From Bacteroidales bacterium (GTDB lineage Bacteria > Bacteroidota > Bacteroidia > Bacteroidales > VadinHA17): DNA of 47,175 bases. The notes beneath the pieces were generated by a model. It was not told where the DNA came from and ran no database searches. It was given only the letters and a program-made list of their open reading frames with translations. Each line of letters begins with the position of its first letter. Positions within the stretch are counted from its first letter, which is position 1. The DNA lies in NCBI GenBank assembly GCA_024762655.1, contig JANTHB010000018.1, forward strand, positions 1-47,175. The letters are read 5' to 3'. Below, in pieces: positions 17,137 to 25,977 of the stretch. The translations under genes were made by a program, and so were the position numbers.

Positions 17137-17167
17137 AGCGATGAAGCGATGAAGTGATAAAGCGAAT
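17124..17167 (+). repeat. Tandem 8-base repeat GATGAAGC across a stop codon
   Basis: About four to five copies of GATGAAGC, the last ones degenerate (GATGAAGT, GATAAAGC). The tract starts inside the last codons of the response regulator gene and continues past its stop. The remainder to 17338 holds TTCGACTTTCGATA-type direct repeats and a CCGCC...GGCGG inverted motif but no gene. Confidence 0.7.
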
Positions 17168-17338
17168 AACTTTTCAGCTTCCTTCGCTATTGGACATTCG
17201 ACTTTCGATATTCGACTTTCCTTGTTCATCATTCGTCAATTATCCTTCATCATTCCTTCTCCCTTTCTTCGTCCGCCGTAGCCTTCTTTGATCGTCGTAG
17301 CATATAAGCGGAGACAATGGCGGAGGCGGATTGCCTTA

Positions 17339-18487
17339 TTACTTATTACTTCTTCTCTCCACGCCTATCCCCGGCTTCCCGGACATCACCCAGTGCCCCT
17401 CCCTGAGGGTAAGTCCGGTGTAAGGATCATTTTTTATCAGCAGGTTCCCGTCGAGATCCACCCACCGTGCCAGCGCCTGTAACTGCACGGCAGCAGCAAT
17501 ACCCACGGTGGTTTCTATCATACAGCCCAGCATGATATCCAGTTTCAGCAGGCGGGCAAGCAGCGTCATACGATACGCTTCGATGATCCCTCCCGATTTC
17601 ATCAACTTGATATTGATCCCGTCGTAAGCATCCGAAATTCTCAGAACATCTTCAGAGGTGTTTACCGCCTCATCTGCCACGATGGGGATGGGAGAACGTT
17701 CTTTGAGCCAGCGGGTTTCCTCCAGCATCTCCACCGGCATGGGCTGTTCCACAAACTCCACCCCCTGCGCTGCCAGCCATTCAATCTCTTTGATGGCTTT
17801 TTCCTTATCCTTCCAGCCTTCATTCACATCCACCCGTATGGGTTTATCCGTCATGCTGCGTATGGCACGTATGGCTTCCTTGTCTCCCCGGCCGGTAATT
17901 TTTACCTTCAGAATTTTATAAGGAGCTGCCTCTTTCACTTTCTGTCTCATCACCTCCGGCTTATCCCGGCCGATAGAAAAAGAGGTCTTTACCTCTGATA
18001 CGGGGTTGATGCCCAAAAACTGATAAAGGGGAATATCCAGTTTTTTGCCGATCCAGTCCATCAGGGCAATATCCAGGGCTGCTTTGGCCGGGGAAAGAAC
18101 CGGCACGATCTCCCGGGCTTTTTCCGGCAGATCATAAAACAGGAACGGATCAGTATCGCGGTAAAGCGGGATCAGGGGTTGCAGTTCCCGGATCGTCCGG
18201 TCGGCATTCTGACCGGCAGCCGTCATGTGACCGGCTTCTCCCACACCTGTGATGCCGTCCTTTTTATAATAAACCAGTACATTCTCTTTGTAGGCTGCTG
18301 TACCCCGTGTGATGGTCCAGGGATGGAACAGTTCCAGCCTTTTCTTTTCATAGGTGATCACAGGTTTTTCACCCGTATTAAGATCCTTTTCCGCCTTTTC
18401 CGGCATCCGGCCAAAAGTCTTGCGAAAAGCCAGTCCCATTCCGGTAACTCCAAAAAATGCTAAAAATCCTCGTCGCTTCATGACCAT
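17339..18487 (-). CDS. Dipeptide epimerase (L-Ala-D/L-Glu epimerase family)
   Basis: A 382-residue enolase-superfamily enzyme of the muconate-lactonising subgroup. The general-base pair K194-x-K196 (LKVKITG), metal ligands D220 (RVDVNEGW), E247 (EFVEQPMP) and D272 (VADEA), and catalytic K294 (INIKLMKSGG) are all present. A DxD pair (D344, D346 in VDLDGNLLIKNDPY) marks dipeptide epimerases, where it binds the substrate ammonium group. The reaction would be epimerisation of Ala-Glu or a related dipeptide, typically in murein peptide recycling. The N-terminus MVMKRRGFLAFFGVTGMGLA is a twin-arginine-type signal, so the enzyme may act outside the cytoplasm. The second ATG (18481) is an alternative start. 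It is divergent from the SusC gene. Confidence 0.88.
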   Translation of the reverse strand: MVMKRRGFLAFFGVTGMGLAFRKTFGRMPEKAEKDLNTGEKPVITYEKKRLELFHPWTITRGTAAYKENVLVYYKKDGITGVGEAGHMTAAGQNADRTIRELQPLIPLYRDTDPFLFYDLPEKAREIVPVLSPAKAALDIALMDWIGKKLDIPLYQFLGINPVSEVKTSFSIGRDKPEVMRQKVKEAAPYKILKVKITGRGDKEAIRAIRSMTDKPIRVDVNEGWKDKEKAIKEIEWLAAQGVEFVEQPMPVEMLEETRWLKERSPIPIVADEAVNTSEDVLRISDAYDGINIKLMKSGGIIEAYRMTLLARLLKLDIMLGCMIETTVGIAAAVQLQALARWVDLDGNLLIKNDPYTGLTLREGHWVMSGKPGIGVERRSNK

Positions 18488-18707
18488 AGTATAAAAAATT
18501 ATTTAATTTTCCATAAAAAAACAAAATACATTTATTTAAACAAAGACTAACTGTATTTTCTTCAATTTTTAAAGTGAATGATCCATCTATTGAAAAAAAA
18601 TTATTTCTTTGTTATGTATTACAGATTAACATAATTCAAATCAAATATGATACACTCTCAAAAGTTTCAGCTACCTCCGGACAAATCTATAACAACAAGC
18701 TAAAATA
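18488..18707. other. Divergent intergenic region, epimerase and SusC
   Basis: AT-rich spacer of 220 bases between two divergent starts. I find no perfect TAnnTTTG box for either gene and no clear operator. It must hold both promoters. Confidence 0.4.
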
Positions 18708-21700
18708 ATGAAAACAAAAATCTTATTGTTCCTTGTTTTTACAGCTATATCCCTGACTCTTTTTGCCCAGAAAGACACTACCATAACCATCCGCAAGGCA
18801 AATGTAACGATAGGGGAAATATTAAAAGATATTCAGGAACAGGGTGTTTATCATCTTTATTTTAATGCCGCACTTCCCCAGCTAAATAAAAAAGTTACTG
18901 TAAAAGCCAAAAACCAACCCATAACCGAATTTCTTGATACCCTGCTGCAGGGAACAACACTGACATACAAACTCCTGGAAGATAAAATGGTTGCTATTGC
19001 CCCTGAAACGGGATTCAGGAAGCATGTTGTTTCGGGTTGGGTTGTATCTGCCGGGACAGGAGAATCTATTCCGGGGGTAAATGTATTTATCGAGGGTACA
19101 TCAACAGGCACGGTTACCGGTCCCGGCGGACAATTCCGGCTGGAGGTACCCGGAGGAAAATCCATACTGGTTTTCTCCTTTGTCGGTTACAAACCGGTTA
19201 AGATCCCGGCAGCGGGTGTAACCCAACTTACGGTACATTTGCAGGAAACTGCCGAACAAATCAAGGATGTGGTAGTTACAGCCCTGAACATTGCCAGGGA
19301 TAAAAGTTCATTGGGATATTCCATTGCCAAAGTTAACAGCAGGGAAATATCCGAAGTAAAACTTAACAATCCGTTTAATTCCCTGGCCGGGAAAGTTGCC
19401 GGCCTGCAGATCACAACATCACCCACCGGAGTAGATGCCTCGGCACGGGTGGTGTTAAGGGGCGTCGCTTCACTATCGGGAGGCAACCGTCCTTTGATCG
19501 TAATTGACGGTATCCCCGTCAGCGGCGGAACATACGGAGGTGCCTCGGAATGGGGAGGCGTTGACCGGGGAGATGCCCTGTCTGACATAAATCCCGAAGA
19601 TGTGGAGAGCATCAGTGTGCTTAAAGGCGCCGGAGCAGCTGCCGTTTATGGCTCGAGAGGAGCCAACGGGGTCATACTTATCACTACCAAAAAGGGAACA
19701 AACAGGAAGGGTTTAGGCATATCCTTCAGCTCCAGTTTCCTGGCCTCCAACCCCATGAAATATCCCAAACTGCAAAACGAATACGGTCAGGGAGCCTTTG
19801 GCAGATATCCAACAGAAGTTTATAGCAGCATGGATGACATAGCAGGAGAAGAACCCTGGATATGGAGCTGGGGAAGTAAAATAGACGGATCCATGAAACC
19901 TGACTGGCTGGGGAATATGGTTGCCTATGAACCTCAACCCAATCCATTCAAAGCATTCTACCGGACAGGGCTCAGTTTCATCAATACGCTCGCCTTTAAC
20001 GGGGGCAATGACAAAACCACTTTCCGTGCCTCGATTACCAACAATAACAGTTCGGGCATGTATCCCACCAATAAAATGGCCAGGCAAACTGTTAATCTGC
20101 ATGGTTCCTCAAAATTCGGCAAAAGTATTGAAATGAATGCCAAGCTGACGTATATCCACGGCAAAGTTCATAACCGGCCTTATCTGGCTGAAGACCCTGC
20201 CAATGCAGGCTGGTCGCTGGGTGCACTGCCCAGAAACGTCGTCCTGAACAGTGTGAAAATAAATGCAGAAGCTCCCGATGGATCGGAACGATGGGCATGG
20301 GACCGTACGGTCTCAAATCCTTACTGGACTATGCGGAACAAGAAAAATATGGATGAAAAAAACCGCCTCCAGAGCATGTTTTCACTAAAGTTTAATTTCA
20401 CAAAAAAGTTGGATCTTCTTCTCCGGTCAGGCCTGGACCTGACGGACCGGAGGTGGAAGGAATATGCGGCAAGCGGAAGTTACAACCAAAGTTCGTACCA
20501 GGGAAATATGAACCAGAATATAAGTACCGGTTATGAATGGAACAATGACTTCCTGCTCAGTTTCAAACAAAACGTCGGCAAAAAGGTTAAACTGAATTTT
20601 AATCTGGGTGGAAATTACAGGTATGACCAGTGGAAAGGGATCGGCCAGAGCGGCAGCGACTGGAACGTGCCAAAGTTCTATCATATGAGTAATCTTAAGA
20701 ATTACAGTACCTGGGAGAGTCTAAGCCAAAAAGAGGTATTGTCGCTCTACGGTATGGCAACAGCATCCTTGAAGAATTACCTCTACCTGGATTTTACCTA
20801 CCGGAACGACTGGTCTTCCACCCTGCCTCCCGAAAATGACTCCTATGGGTTTTATTCGGGAAATATAAGCTTTTTATTTACGCAGGCCTTTCACATCCAG
20901 TCACAGATCTTTTCCAAAGGCAAACTACGGGCTTCTGTTGCCCGGGTGGGAAATGATGCCGGTCCTTACCAGACCACCAATTACTATAGTGTAAGTCAAT
21001 CCTCCCTGCCCTATCCCACAGGAAACATGAGCAGCCGGCTGGCCTTTCAGAACTTCAAACCCGAGCTGACAGACACCTGGGAAGTGGGGACGAACCTGAG
21101 TTTCTTCAAAAACCGGCTTGGCCTTGACATAACCTGGTACAATGCTGTCTCGAAAAATCAGATCATGGCCGTTGAACTGGCTCCTTCTTCGGGTTTCGGA
21201 TCGATCATGGTCAATGCAGGAAAAGTACAAAATCAGGGTTTGGAAACCGTCATCAACGGAACGGCTGTAACCAGAAAAGACTTCTCCTGGGATCTTTCCC
21301 TGAACTTTGCCAGGAACATCAGTAAAGTCGTTTCCCTCTATCAGAATGTTGACCGGCGGGTGCTTCTGGAGGCCGTAACAGGCTTTGCCTTTGTTGAAAT
21401 CAGACCCGGAGAACCTTTTGGGTCTATTTACGGATATGATTACAAACGCAACGAAAAAGGCCAGAAACTCATTGGTGACAACGGATTGCCTCTTATAGGC
21501 GATTACAAAAGGCTGGGCGACATTAACCCTGATCTTACCGGCGGATTATCCAACCATATTTCCTGGAAGAACTTCGACCTTAATTTTCTGATAAGCTTCC
21601 AGTTGGGAGGCCAATATTATTCCGAAACCAAACTTTATCATGACCTCTTCGGCACCTCTCCACGCTCGCTCGAAGGAAGAAAAGAATGGTATGATACCCA

Positions 21701-22115
21701 CACAGGCCTGTTGTACGGCACTCCCAAACCCGGGGTCGTCCCCAGGGGATATGTGGAAGACGGGGTAAATGCCAATACGGGCAATCCTAATGATATAGCC
21801 GTCCAGCCTATGTTACGGTTTGTCACTGTCATCTATTTTGATAAGATCGTCAAAGACTACATCATGGATGCTACCAACATTCGAATGCGTGAGCTGTCAT
21901 TGGGTTATAATTTACCTAAGCGCTGGTTACAAGGAACCTTTGTCCGGAAAATGAACATTTCTTTTATTGCCAGAAATCTTTTCTTCTTTTACAATGCCTC
22001 AGGAGATTATGATCCCGAATCCGGGTTCAATGCCGGAAGTATTGGTAACGCTTTTGAGTTGAATCCCATGCCCAGCCCGAGAAGCTACGGTTTCAGTCTG
22101 AATGTGAATTTTTAA
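18708..22115 (+). CDS. SusC/RagA-family TonB-dependent outer membrane receptor with STN domain
   Basis: An 1135-residue outer membrane transporter. In order: signal peptide (about 1-20, LTLFAQ), an STN (secretin/TonB N-terminal) domain at about 28-95, a carboxypeptidase-regulatory-like beta-domain at about 105-190 (VSGWVVSAGTGESIPGVNVFIEGT), a VVVTAL segment, the plug domain at about 195-335 (RGVASLSGGNRPLIVIDGIPV, SISVLKGAGAAAVYGSRGANGVILITTKKG), then a beta-barrel ending in an aromatic F (LNVNF). It imports a ligand with the SusD protein encoded 18 bases downstream, using TonB energy. The STN domain usually contacts a FecR-like anti-sigma factor, yet no sigma/anti-sigma pair is in the window. 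No glycan-degrading enzyme is adjacent, and the nearby dipeptide epimerase suggests that a peptide or murein ligand is possible. Confidence 0.96.
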   Translation: MKTKILLFLVFTAISLTLFAQKDTTITIRKANVTIGEILKDIQEQGVYHLYFNAALPQLNKKVTVKAKNQPITEFLDTLLQGTTLTYKLLEDKMVAIAPETGFRKHVVSGWVVSAGTGESIPGVNVFIEGTSTGTVTGPGGQFRLEVPGGKSILVFSFVGYKPVKIPAAGVTQLTVHLQETAEQIKDVVVTALNIARDKSSLGYSIAKVNSREISEVKLNNPFNSLAGKVAGLQITTSPTGVDASARVVLRGVASLSGGNRPLIVIDGIPVSGGTYGGASEWGGVDRGDALSDINPEDVESISVLKGAGAAAVYGSRGANGVILITTKKGTNRKGLGISFSSSFLASNPMKYPKLQNEYGQGAFGRYPTEVYSSMDDIAGEEPWIWSWGSKIDGSMKPDWLGNMVAYEPQPNPFKAFYRTGLSFINTLAFNGGNDKTTFRASITNNNSSGMYPTNKMARQTVNLHGSSKFGKSIEMNAKLTYIHGKVHNRPYLAEDPANAGWSLGALPRNVVLNSVKINAEAPDGSERWAWDRTVSNPYWTMRNKKNMDEKNRLQSMFSLKFNFTKKLDLLLRSGLDLTDRRWKEYAASGSYNQSSYQGNMNQNISTGYEWNNDFLLSFKQNVGKKVKLNFNLGGNYRYDQWKGIGQSGSDWNVPKFYHMSNLKNYSTWESLSQKEVLSLYGMATASLKNYLYLDFTYRNDWSSTLPPENDSYGFYSGNISFLFTQAFHIQSQIFSKGKLRASVARVGNDAGPYQTTNYYSVSQSSLPYPTGNMSSRLAFQNFKPELTDTWEVGTNLSFFKNRLGLDITWYNAVSKNQIMAVELAPSSGFGSIMVNAGKVQNQGLETVINGTAVTRKDFSWDLSLNFARNISKVVSLYQNVDRRVLLEAVTGFAFVEIRPGEPFGSIYGYDYKRNEKGQKLIGDNGLPLIGDYKRLGDINPDLTGGLSNHISWKNFDLNFLISFQLGGQYYSETKLYHDLFGTSPRSLEGRKEWYDTHTGLLYGTPKPGVVPRGYVEDGVNANTGNPNDIAVQPMLRFVTVIYFDKIVKDYIMDATNIRMRELSLGYNLPKRWLQGTFVRKMNISFIARNLFFFYNASGDYDPESGFNAGSIGNAFELNPMPSPRSYGFSLNVNF

Positions 22116-22133
22116 CCTAAAATGCTGTAGAAA

Positions 22134-23684
22134 ATGAAAAAACACAACATACTGAGTAAGCCGGCTACACCTATCCTTTTACTGGCAATATTACTATCCG
22201 TTATCACAGGTTGTACCAAACGTTGGGAGAAAATGAATACCGATCCCAACAAGCTCACAGATCTTCCCGACAGTTATCTTTTTACAAGCGCTGTCAGAGG
22301 CGCTTTCAATAACGAGATGGGTAATGTTCAGGTCAATTTCGGGGGTCAGTATGCCCATATCTATATTTCAAATAACTGGGTTCGTGAAATAGACAAATAC
22401 AACGGATATGGTACACAGGATTATCCGGAGATGATTTTTTCAGGCATATATAATTCCTCCATACGCAACGCAGTGGAAGTACTCAGGCTGACAGACAAAG
22501 GAGGCAGGTATGAAAACAAATGGCATCATGCCCAGGCTCAATTCATTGGCATCATCAGCTTTTCCAGGTTAACGGATCTGTTTGGGGACGTTCCTTATTT
22601 CGAGGCAGGTATGGCTAAATACGGCATTGAAAAACCGGTTTACGACCGTCAGGAGGATATCTATGCCGATATGGTGGAAAAACTTGGCAAATGCGTCCGG
22701 GTTCTTCAGGATTCAGGGGCTCAGGAGGGGATCTATGCACCCGGTGTTGACCCGGTTTACAAAGGGGATTTAGACAAATGGATACGTTTTATCAACTCTT
22801 ACCGGCTGCTTCTGGCCATGCGTGCGCGTTTTGCTGACCCGGCAACATATGAACCGGTTATCACCGAATGCCTGTCACTTCCCCTTATCGAAACCAATGA
22901 TCAAAACCCGGTTTTGGAAACATCGGCCAGTAAAAGTGATATGTACAATCCATGGTGGTGGTACTGGAAATCAAGCCAGGAGGGAATATATAATCTGGTA
23001 TGGGCTGATAAATTCATCAGCACCCTGCAGGAAACCCACGACCCCCGTCTTGCCTTTTTTGCCACAAAAAACCCGGAAGGGTTATACAAAGGGATGCCTA
23101 ACGGATTGACCGATGAGGCTTTTTCTTCCTGGAACAAAAAAAATGCTTCCATCCCTTCGGGTGAGTTCTTCGCACAGGATCAGCCCGTTTACCTTATTAC
23201 AGCAGCGCAGATATGGCTCTACCGGGCCGAAGCAGCCCTGTTCAATATCGGAGGAACGGGAGGACAACCCAATATGATGTACCAGACGGCTATCCGGCTG
23301 GCCATGGAGCAATGGAACATACAACCGGATTCTGTCAACCGGTACCTTGCCAACGAACCGGAGGCTACCCTTTACGGCGACCAGGAAAACCGCTTCCGGC
23401 AAATCGCCACACAGATGTGGATCGCTTCCGTACCCAATGCCTTTGAATCTTGGTGTACTATCCGGCGCACAGGATACCCCTTAATACCTCAACGAACACA
23501 ACCCTGGCTGTCAAAAGGAGTTACTGACGGACATTTGCCTTCCCGCTTGTCTTATCCGGTAACCACGGAAAGATCCATCAACGGAAAGAACATGGAAGAA
23601 GCGATCAGCAGACTCCCCGGAGGAAAGGACAGGATAGATGCCAGGGTCTGGTGGGATGTACGCAGTGTGCCGGGTGAAAAGTAA
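22134..23684 (+). CDS. SusD/RagB-family outer membrane lipoprotein
   Basis: A 516-residue surface lipoprotein, the ligand-binding lid of the SusC transporter encoded just upstream. The lipobox VITGC places the lipidated Cys at residue 27. The first mature residues TKRWEKMNTDPNKLTDLPDSYLFTSAVRG match the SusD-like group 2 pattern (MNTDPN.. and an early helix), and later TPR-like helices (YRLLLAMRARF, AAQIWLYRAEAALF) and the family-typical ending (WWDVRSV) are present. Length is normal. The stop codon is followed six bases later by a hairpin repeat (copy B). Substrate not evident. Confidence 0.94.
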   Translation: MKKHNILSKPATPILLLAILLSVITGCTKRWEKMNTDPNKLTDLPDSYLFTSAVRGAFNNEMGNVQVNFGGQYAHIYISNNWVREIDKYNGYGTQDYPEMIFSGIYNSSIRNAVEVLRLTDKGGRYENKWHHAQAQFIGIISFSRLTDLFGDVPYFEAGMAKYGIEKPVYDRQEDIYADMVEKLGKCVRVLQDSGAQEGIYAPGVDPVYKGDLDKWIRFINSYRLLLAMRARFADPATYEPVITECLSLPLIETNDQNPVLETSASKSDMYNPWWWYWKSSQEGIYNLVWADKFISTLQETHDPRLAFFATKNPEGLYKGMPNGLTDEAFSSWNKKNASIPSGEFFAQDQPVYLITAAQIWLYRAEAALFNIGGTGGQPNMMYQTAIRLAMEQWNIQPDSVNRYLANEPEATLYGDQENRFRQIATQMWIASVPNAFESWCTIRRTGYPLIPQRTQPWLSKGVTDGHLPSRLSYPVTTERSINGKNMEEAISRLPGGKDRIDARVWWDVRSVPGEK

Positions 23685-23689
23685 ACCAT

Positions 23690-23749
23690 CCCCCTTCACA
23701 AAAGGTGGCTTTGATCCTCATCCACCGGGCAGAGATCAGGGAAAGGATG
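23690..23749 (+). repeat. Post-stop hairpin repeat, copy B
   Basis: Second copy of the repeat seen at 7776-7835. It begins six bases after the SusD stop with CCCCCTTCACA, followed by TGATCCTCA (23712-23720) pairing with GAGATCA (23732-23738) around a CCACCGGG core, and a GGAAAGGATG tail. No T-run. Confidence 0.65.
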
Positions 23750-23780
23750 AATTATGAATTACGAATTTTGATTTATGAAT

Positions 23781-24068
23781 CAGTAGTGTCCGGTAAAAAA
23801 GATAAATATTATGTGGAATAAAGCATATTTTATGTATTACCCCCTCCTGCCATCAGTAGAAAAATAGCACCGGGGAAAACTCCCTCTCCGCCAGCTGGCG
23901 GAGGAGGGTTGGGGTGGGGGTAAAACAAAAAACGGCGGACAGGTACAGAAAATCTTTAATAACCAAATATTAATATTTGAATAAACTGCTTCTCTTTGTA
24001 TTATATTCATCTAACACATTGTTAATCATTGTTATACTAATGGTTGTAATATTTATTCCGGACACCAG
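23781..24068. mobile_element. MITE-like 288-bp element with terminal inverted repeats
   Basis: The ends are inverted: the left end has GTGTCCGG (23786-23793) then ATAAATATTA (23802-23811), and the right end has TAATATTTAT (24047-24056) then CCGGACAC (24058-24065). A 12-base direct repeat TGATTTATGAAT flanks it at 23769-23780 and 24069-24080, as a target duplication would. The interior has no transposase frame, so it would be non-autonomous. The flanking DNA contains other TGAATTATGAAT-like words, so the direct repeat alone is weaker evidence than the inverted ends. A GC-rich palindromic repeat is nested inside. Confidence 0.6.
23838..23922. repeat. GC-rich palindromic repeat, copy 1
   Basis: Bounded by TACCCCCTCC and its inverse GGGGTGGGGGTA, with an inner perfect palindrome CCGCCAGCTGGCGG (23888-23901) flanked by CTCCCTCT and AGGAGGG. 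It resembles the second copy at 43679-43769 in its ends, size and CATCAG...AAAAA interior. It is nested inside the MITE-like element. Confidence 0.6.
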
Positions 24069-24106
24069 TGATTTATGAATTATGAATGTAAAAAATATCC
24101 CTGTTC

Positions 24107-24165
24107 CATTCCCCCAACATTCCATCATTCCATCATTCCATTATTCCAATATTCCAATATTCCTT
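24107..24165 (+). repeat. Tandem 8-base repeat tract (CATTCCAT/TATTCCAA)
   Basis: Six or seven degenerate 8-base units of ATTCCATC, ATTCCATT and ATTCCAAT, upstream of the PKD lipoprotein gene. A similar tract with the same core word lies at 45361-45424. Confidence 0.7.
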
Positions 24166-24222
24166 TATCTATGCCTCCCGAAGGAGGTGTTTCCCAGGTT
24201 AAAATAAATCATAAAAAATAAT

Positions 24223-24230
24223 TATTTTTG
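24223..24230 (+). promoter_or_regulatory. Promoter -7 box of the PKD lipoprotein gene
   Basis: TATTTTTG is a perfect TAnnTTTG match, 21 bases before the ATG at 24252. The -33 region (GTTA near 24198) is poor. Its presence argues that translation does not begin at the in-frame TTG at 24228, which lies inside it. Confidence 0.4.
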
Positions 24231-24251
24231 TATCAAAATAAAACCCATAGC

Positions 24252-25223
24252 ATGATGAAAAACAAGAGTTCTTGGAAACAAACCCTGACGATGAGCCTTA
24301 TCCTGATAACAGGAATATATTTTTCAGGATGTAAAAAGAACAGTGTCCCGCCTCCCACGCTTGATCTTTATATAACCGTTGACGGTTTTACGGTAAACAT
24401 TGCGGCAGAATCTCCCGAGGCAATCTCCTGGTCCTGGGACTATGGTGACGGCACCCATTCCGATTCTGTAGGCAGCCATACCCATACCTATGCCCAGGGC
24501 GGAGCTTACACCATCACCTGTACGGTAACAGGCGAAGGCGGAGAAACAACAAAGTCTGAAAATGTCACTATCGCCACGATCGAAGAACTCCTAACCGGCG
24601 GAGCCAATAATCCCAATGGAAAAACATGGGTGGTCTCGAGAACGGCAGGGCCCAATGACGGGGTCGGATGGGTAAAGGAAGATTTGGCCCCCAATTACTT
24701 CCCGGCAACGGATAATATGCTGGATGTACTGGGTTTATCAGAAGAATATGACAACGAGTATACCTTTAAGTATGACGGAAGTTACTCTCTTGATACGAAA
24801 AACGGTAATGTGCTGGCCGGCTGGGTGTATTCCAGTAAGGAGGCGGACCCCAATGACATTGTAAAAACAACCAATTACGGTATTTTTCAGATCAAATATC
24901 CAAACCTTTCAGGAGATACGGTCACCTGGGCTGTGCATAAAAATCAGGATCTCAAGATCCAGTCCGTTTATGATGCCAATGATGACCAGAAAGACGGAGT
25001 GCCCGAAACGGTGACTTTTAAAAATGTCAATTATCTGACGTTCACAGGAAGCGCTTTCATCGGGATGAAAGATTACACCTCCACCGTCATCATCAGAAAA
25101 ATATCTCCGGACAGAATGACACTGACCCTTTTCTTCCATTCCTATATGGGAGATCCCGCAAACGACGGGGGGCTGTATAAACGACCTTCCTTTATTCTTA
25201 CCTTGTCCTTTGATGCAAAATAG
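24252..25223 (+). CDS. PKD-domain lipoprotein, unknown function
   Basis: A 323-residue exported protein. The signal peptide ends in the lipobox YFSGC with the lipidated Cys at about residue 27. A PKD-type beta-sandwich follows at about 40-100, with the hallmark WSWDYGDGT and HTYAQGGAYTITCTV. The C-terminal part, about 105-323, is a region I do not recognise, with GKTWVVSRTAGPN near its start; similar Trp-containing segments occur in Bacteroidota surface glycan-binding proteins. Two ATG codons (24252, 24255) are possible starts; an upstream TTG is rejected because it lies in the promoter. It follows the SusC/SusD pair but is separated by 567 bases including a mobile-type element, so it has its own promoter and may be an accessory surface-binding protein of that system. 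Confidence 0.8.
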   Translation: MMKNKSSWKQTLTMSLILITGIYFSGCKKNSVPPPTLDLYITVDGFTVNIAAESPEAISWSWDYGDGTHSDSVGSHTHTYAQGGAYTITCTVTGEGGETTKSENVTIATIEELLTGGANNPNGKTWVVSRTAGPNDGVGWVKEDLAPNYFPATDNMLDVLGLSEEYDNEYTFKYDGSYSLDTKNGNVLAGWVYSSKEADPNDIVKTTNYGIFQIKYPNLSGDTVTWAVHKNQDLKIQSVYDANDDQKDGVPETVTFKNVNYLTFTGSAFIGMKDYTSTVIIRKISPDRMTLTLFFHSYMGDPANDGGLYKRPSFILTLSFDAK

Positions 25224-25477
25224 CGTTCTGATATAATGCAGAAAAAAACTTTGCGGTTTTTCGCGACCTCTTTGCATATCTTGGCGGAATAGCTGTTGCG
25301 TGAAGTTACACAAAGAAAATGCAAAGTTAGGCCAGGTTGGTATCAATAAAAAAGAAACCCGCAAGATATTGATAATCTATGATATATAAAATTTTCGCGT
25401 TGTTTGACGAAGTCATTCTTAATCAAATAACAGAATGTGCGAAACTTTAAATTAAGATATATTTCATCTGTCCGTGA
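25224..25477. other. Intergenic region without a recognised gene
   Basis: Follows the PKD lipoprotein gene. The first 100 bases contain CTTTGCG/CTTTGCAT/GCAAAGTT words of the kind that recur as short intergenic repeats, but no clear hairpin terminator or coding frame. The rest is AT-rich. Confidence 0.4.
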
Positions 25478-25515
25478 AAATAATACCTACGTAGGCACCT
25501 ACGTAGGTATTATTT
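25478..25515. repeat. Perfect 38-bp palindrome with nested CCTACGTAGG
   Basis: Eighteen paired bases on each side of a two-base centre (CA, 25496-25497). Each arm also contains the self-complementary 10-mer CCTACGTAGG (25486-25495 and 25498-25507), so the site is at once an inverted and a direct repeat. The outer part of the arms is AT-rich (AATAATA/TATTATT), followed by TTATTTATC. It could be a bidirectional terminator or a two-site operator for a dimeric regulator. The stretch from 25516 to 25660 is AT-rich and has no gene. Confidence 0.6.
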
Positions 25516-25660
25516 ATTTATCTATGTGATATACAAATCATTTCTGGATTTTTCAGATCACAAGTATTTTAAAACCCGGCAAACAATTATTTTTTTGCTT
25601 TTTACCGGAATGTTGTATTATTTTGCAAAAACCTGATTTACATTATCAAAACGCCGGTTC

Positions 25661-25963
25661 ATGAATCTTTTTTTAATCAGTCTGGCTGTATTTTTCCTTA
25701 ATCTGCCGTTCGGATACTGGCGGGCAAATGTAAAGAAGCTGTCATTGCAATGGTTTCTGGCAGTGCACGTACCGGTGCCGTTTGTTATTGCCCTGCGCTT
25801 CATCGGGCATCTTGGATTTCAGCTCTACACCTACCCGGCCCTGGTAGGTGCTTTTTTTCTGGGCCAGTATGCCGGAGGATGGTTGCTGAAAAAACTGACG
25901 ACACGAACCAAAGTGTCATCCTGCCTGGTGATGGACCTGTACCGGTGGGGATGTTCCAGATAA
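25661..25963 (+). CDS. Small conserved-looking membrane protein
   Basis: A 100-residue protein with hydrophobic segments at about 2-18, 29-45 and 52-72, and basic loops (YWRANVKK, LLKKLTTRTK). The sequence LPFGYWRANVKKLSLQWFLAVHVPVPFVIALR looks like a small inner-membrane protein that I believe is shared among Bacteroidota, without a known function. It ends 14 bases before the amidotransferase gene, so the two are probably co-transcribed. The GC content and codon use look like coding sequence. Confidence 0.6.
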   Translation: MNLFLISLAVFFLNLPFGYWRANVKKLSLQWFLAVHVPVPFVIALRFIGHLGFQLYTYPALVGAFFLGQYAGGWLLKKLTTRTKVSSCLVMDLYRWGCSR

Positions 25964-25977
25964 ACTTTTAACCGACG

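Noticed and set aside
23690-23749. Post-stop hairpin repeat as a simple intrinsic terminator
   Set aside because: None of the three copies has a T-run after the stem, so the standard mechanism does not apply.
24228-24251. TTG start for the PKD lipoprotein
   Set aside because: The TTG overlaps a perfect -7 promoter box; the ATG codons at 24252 and 24255 begin a proper signal peptide.
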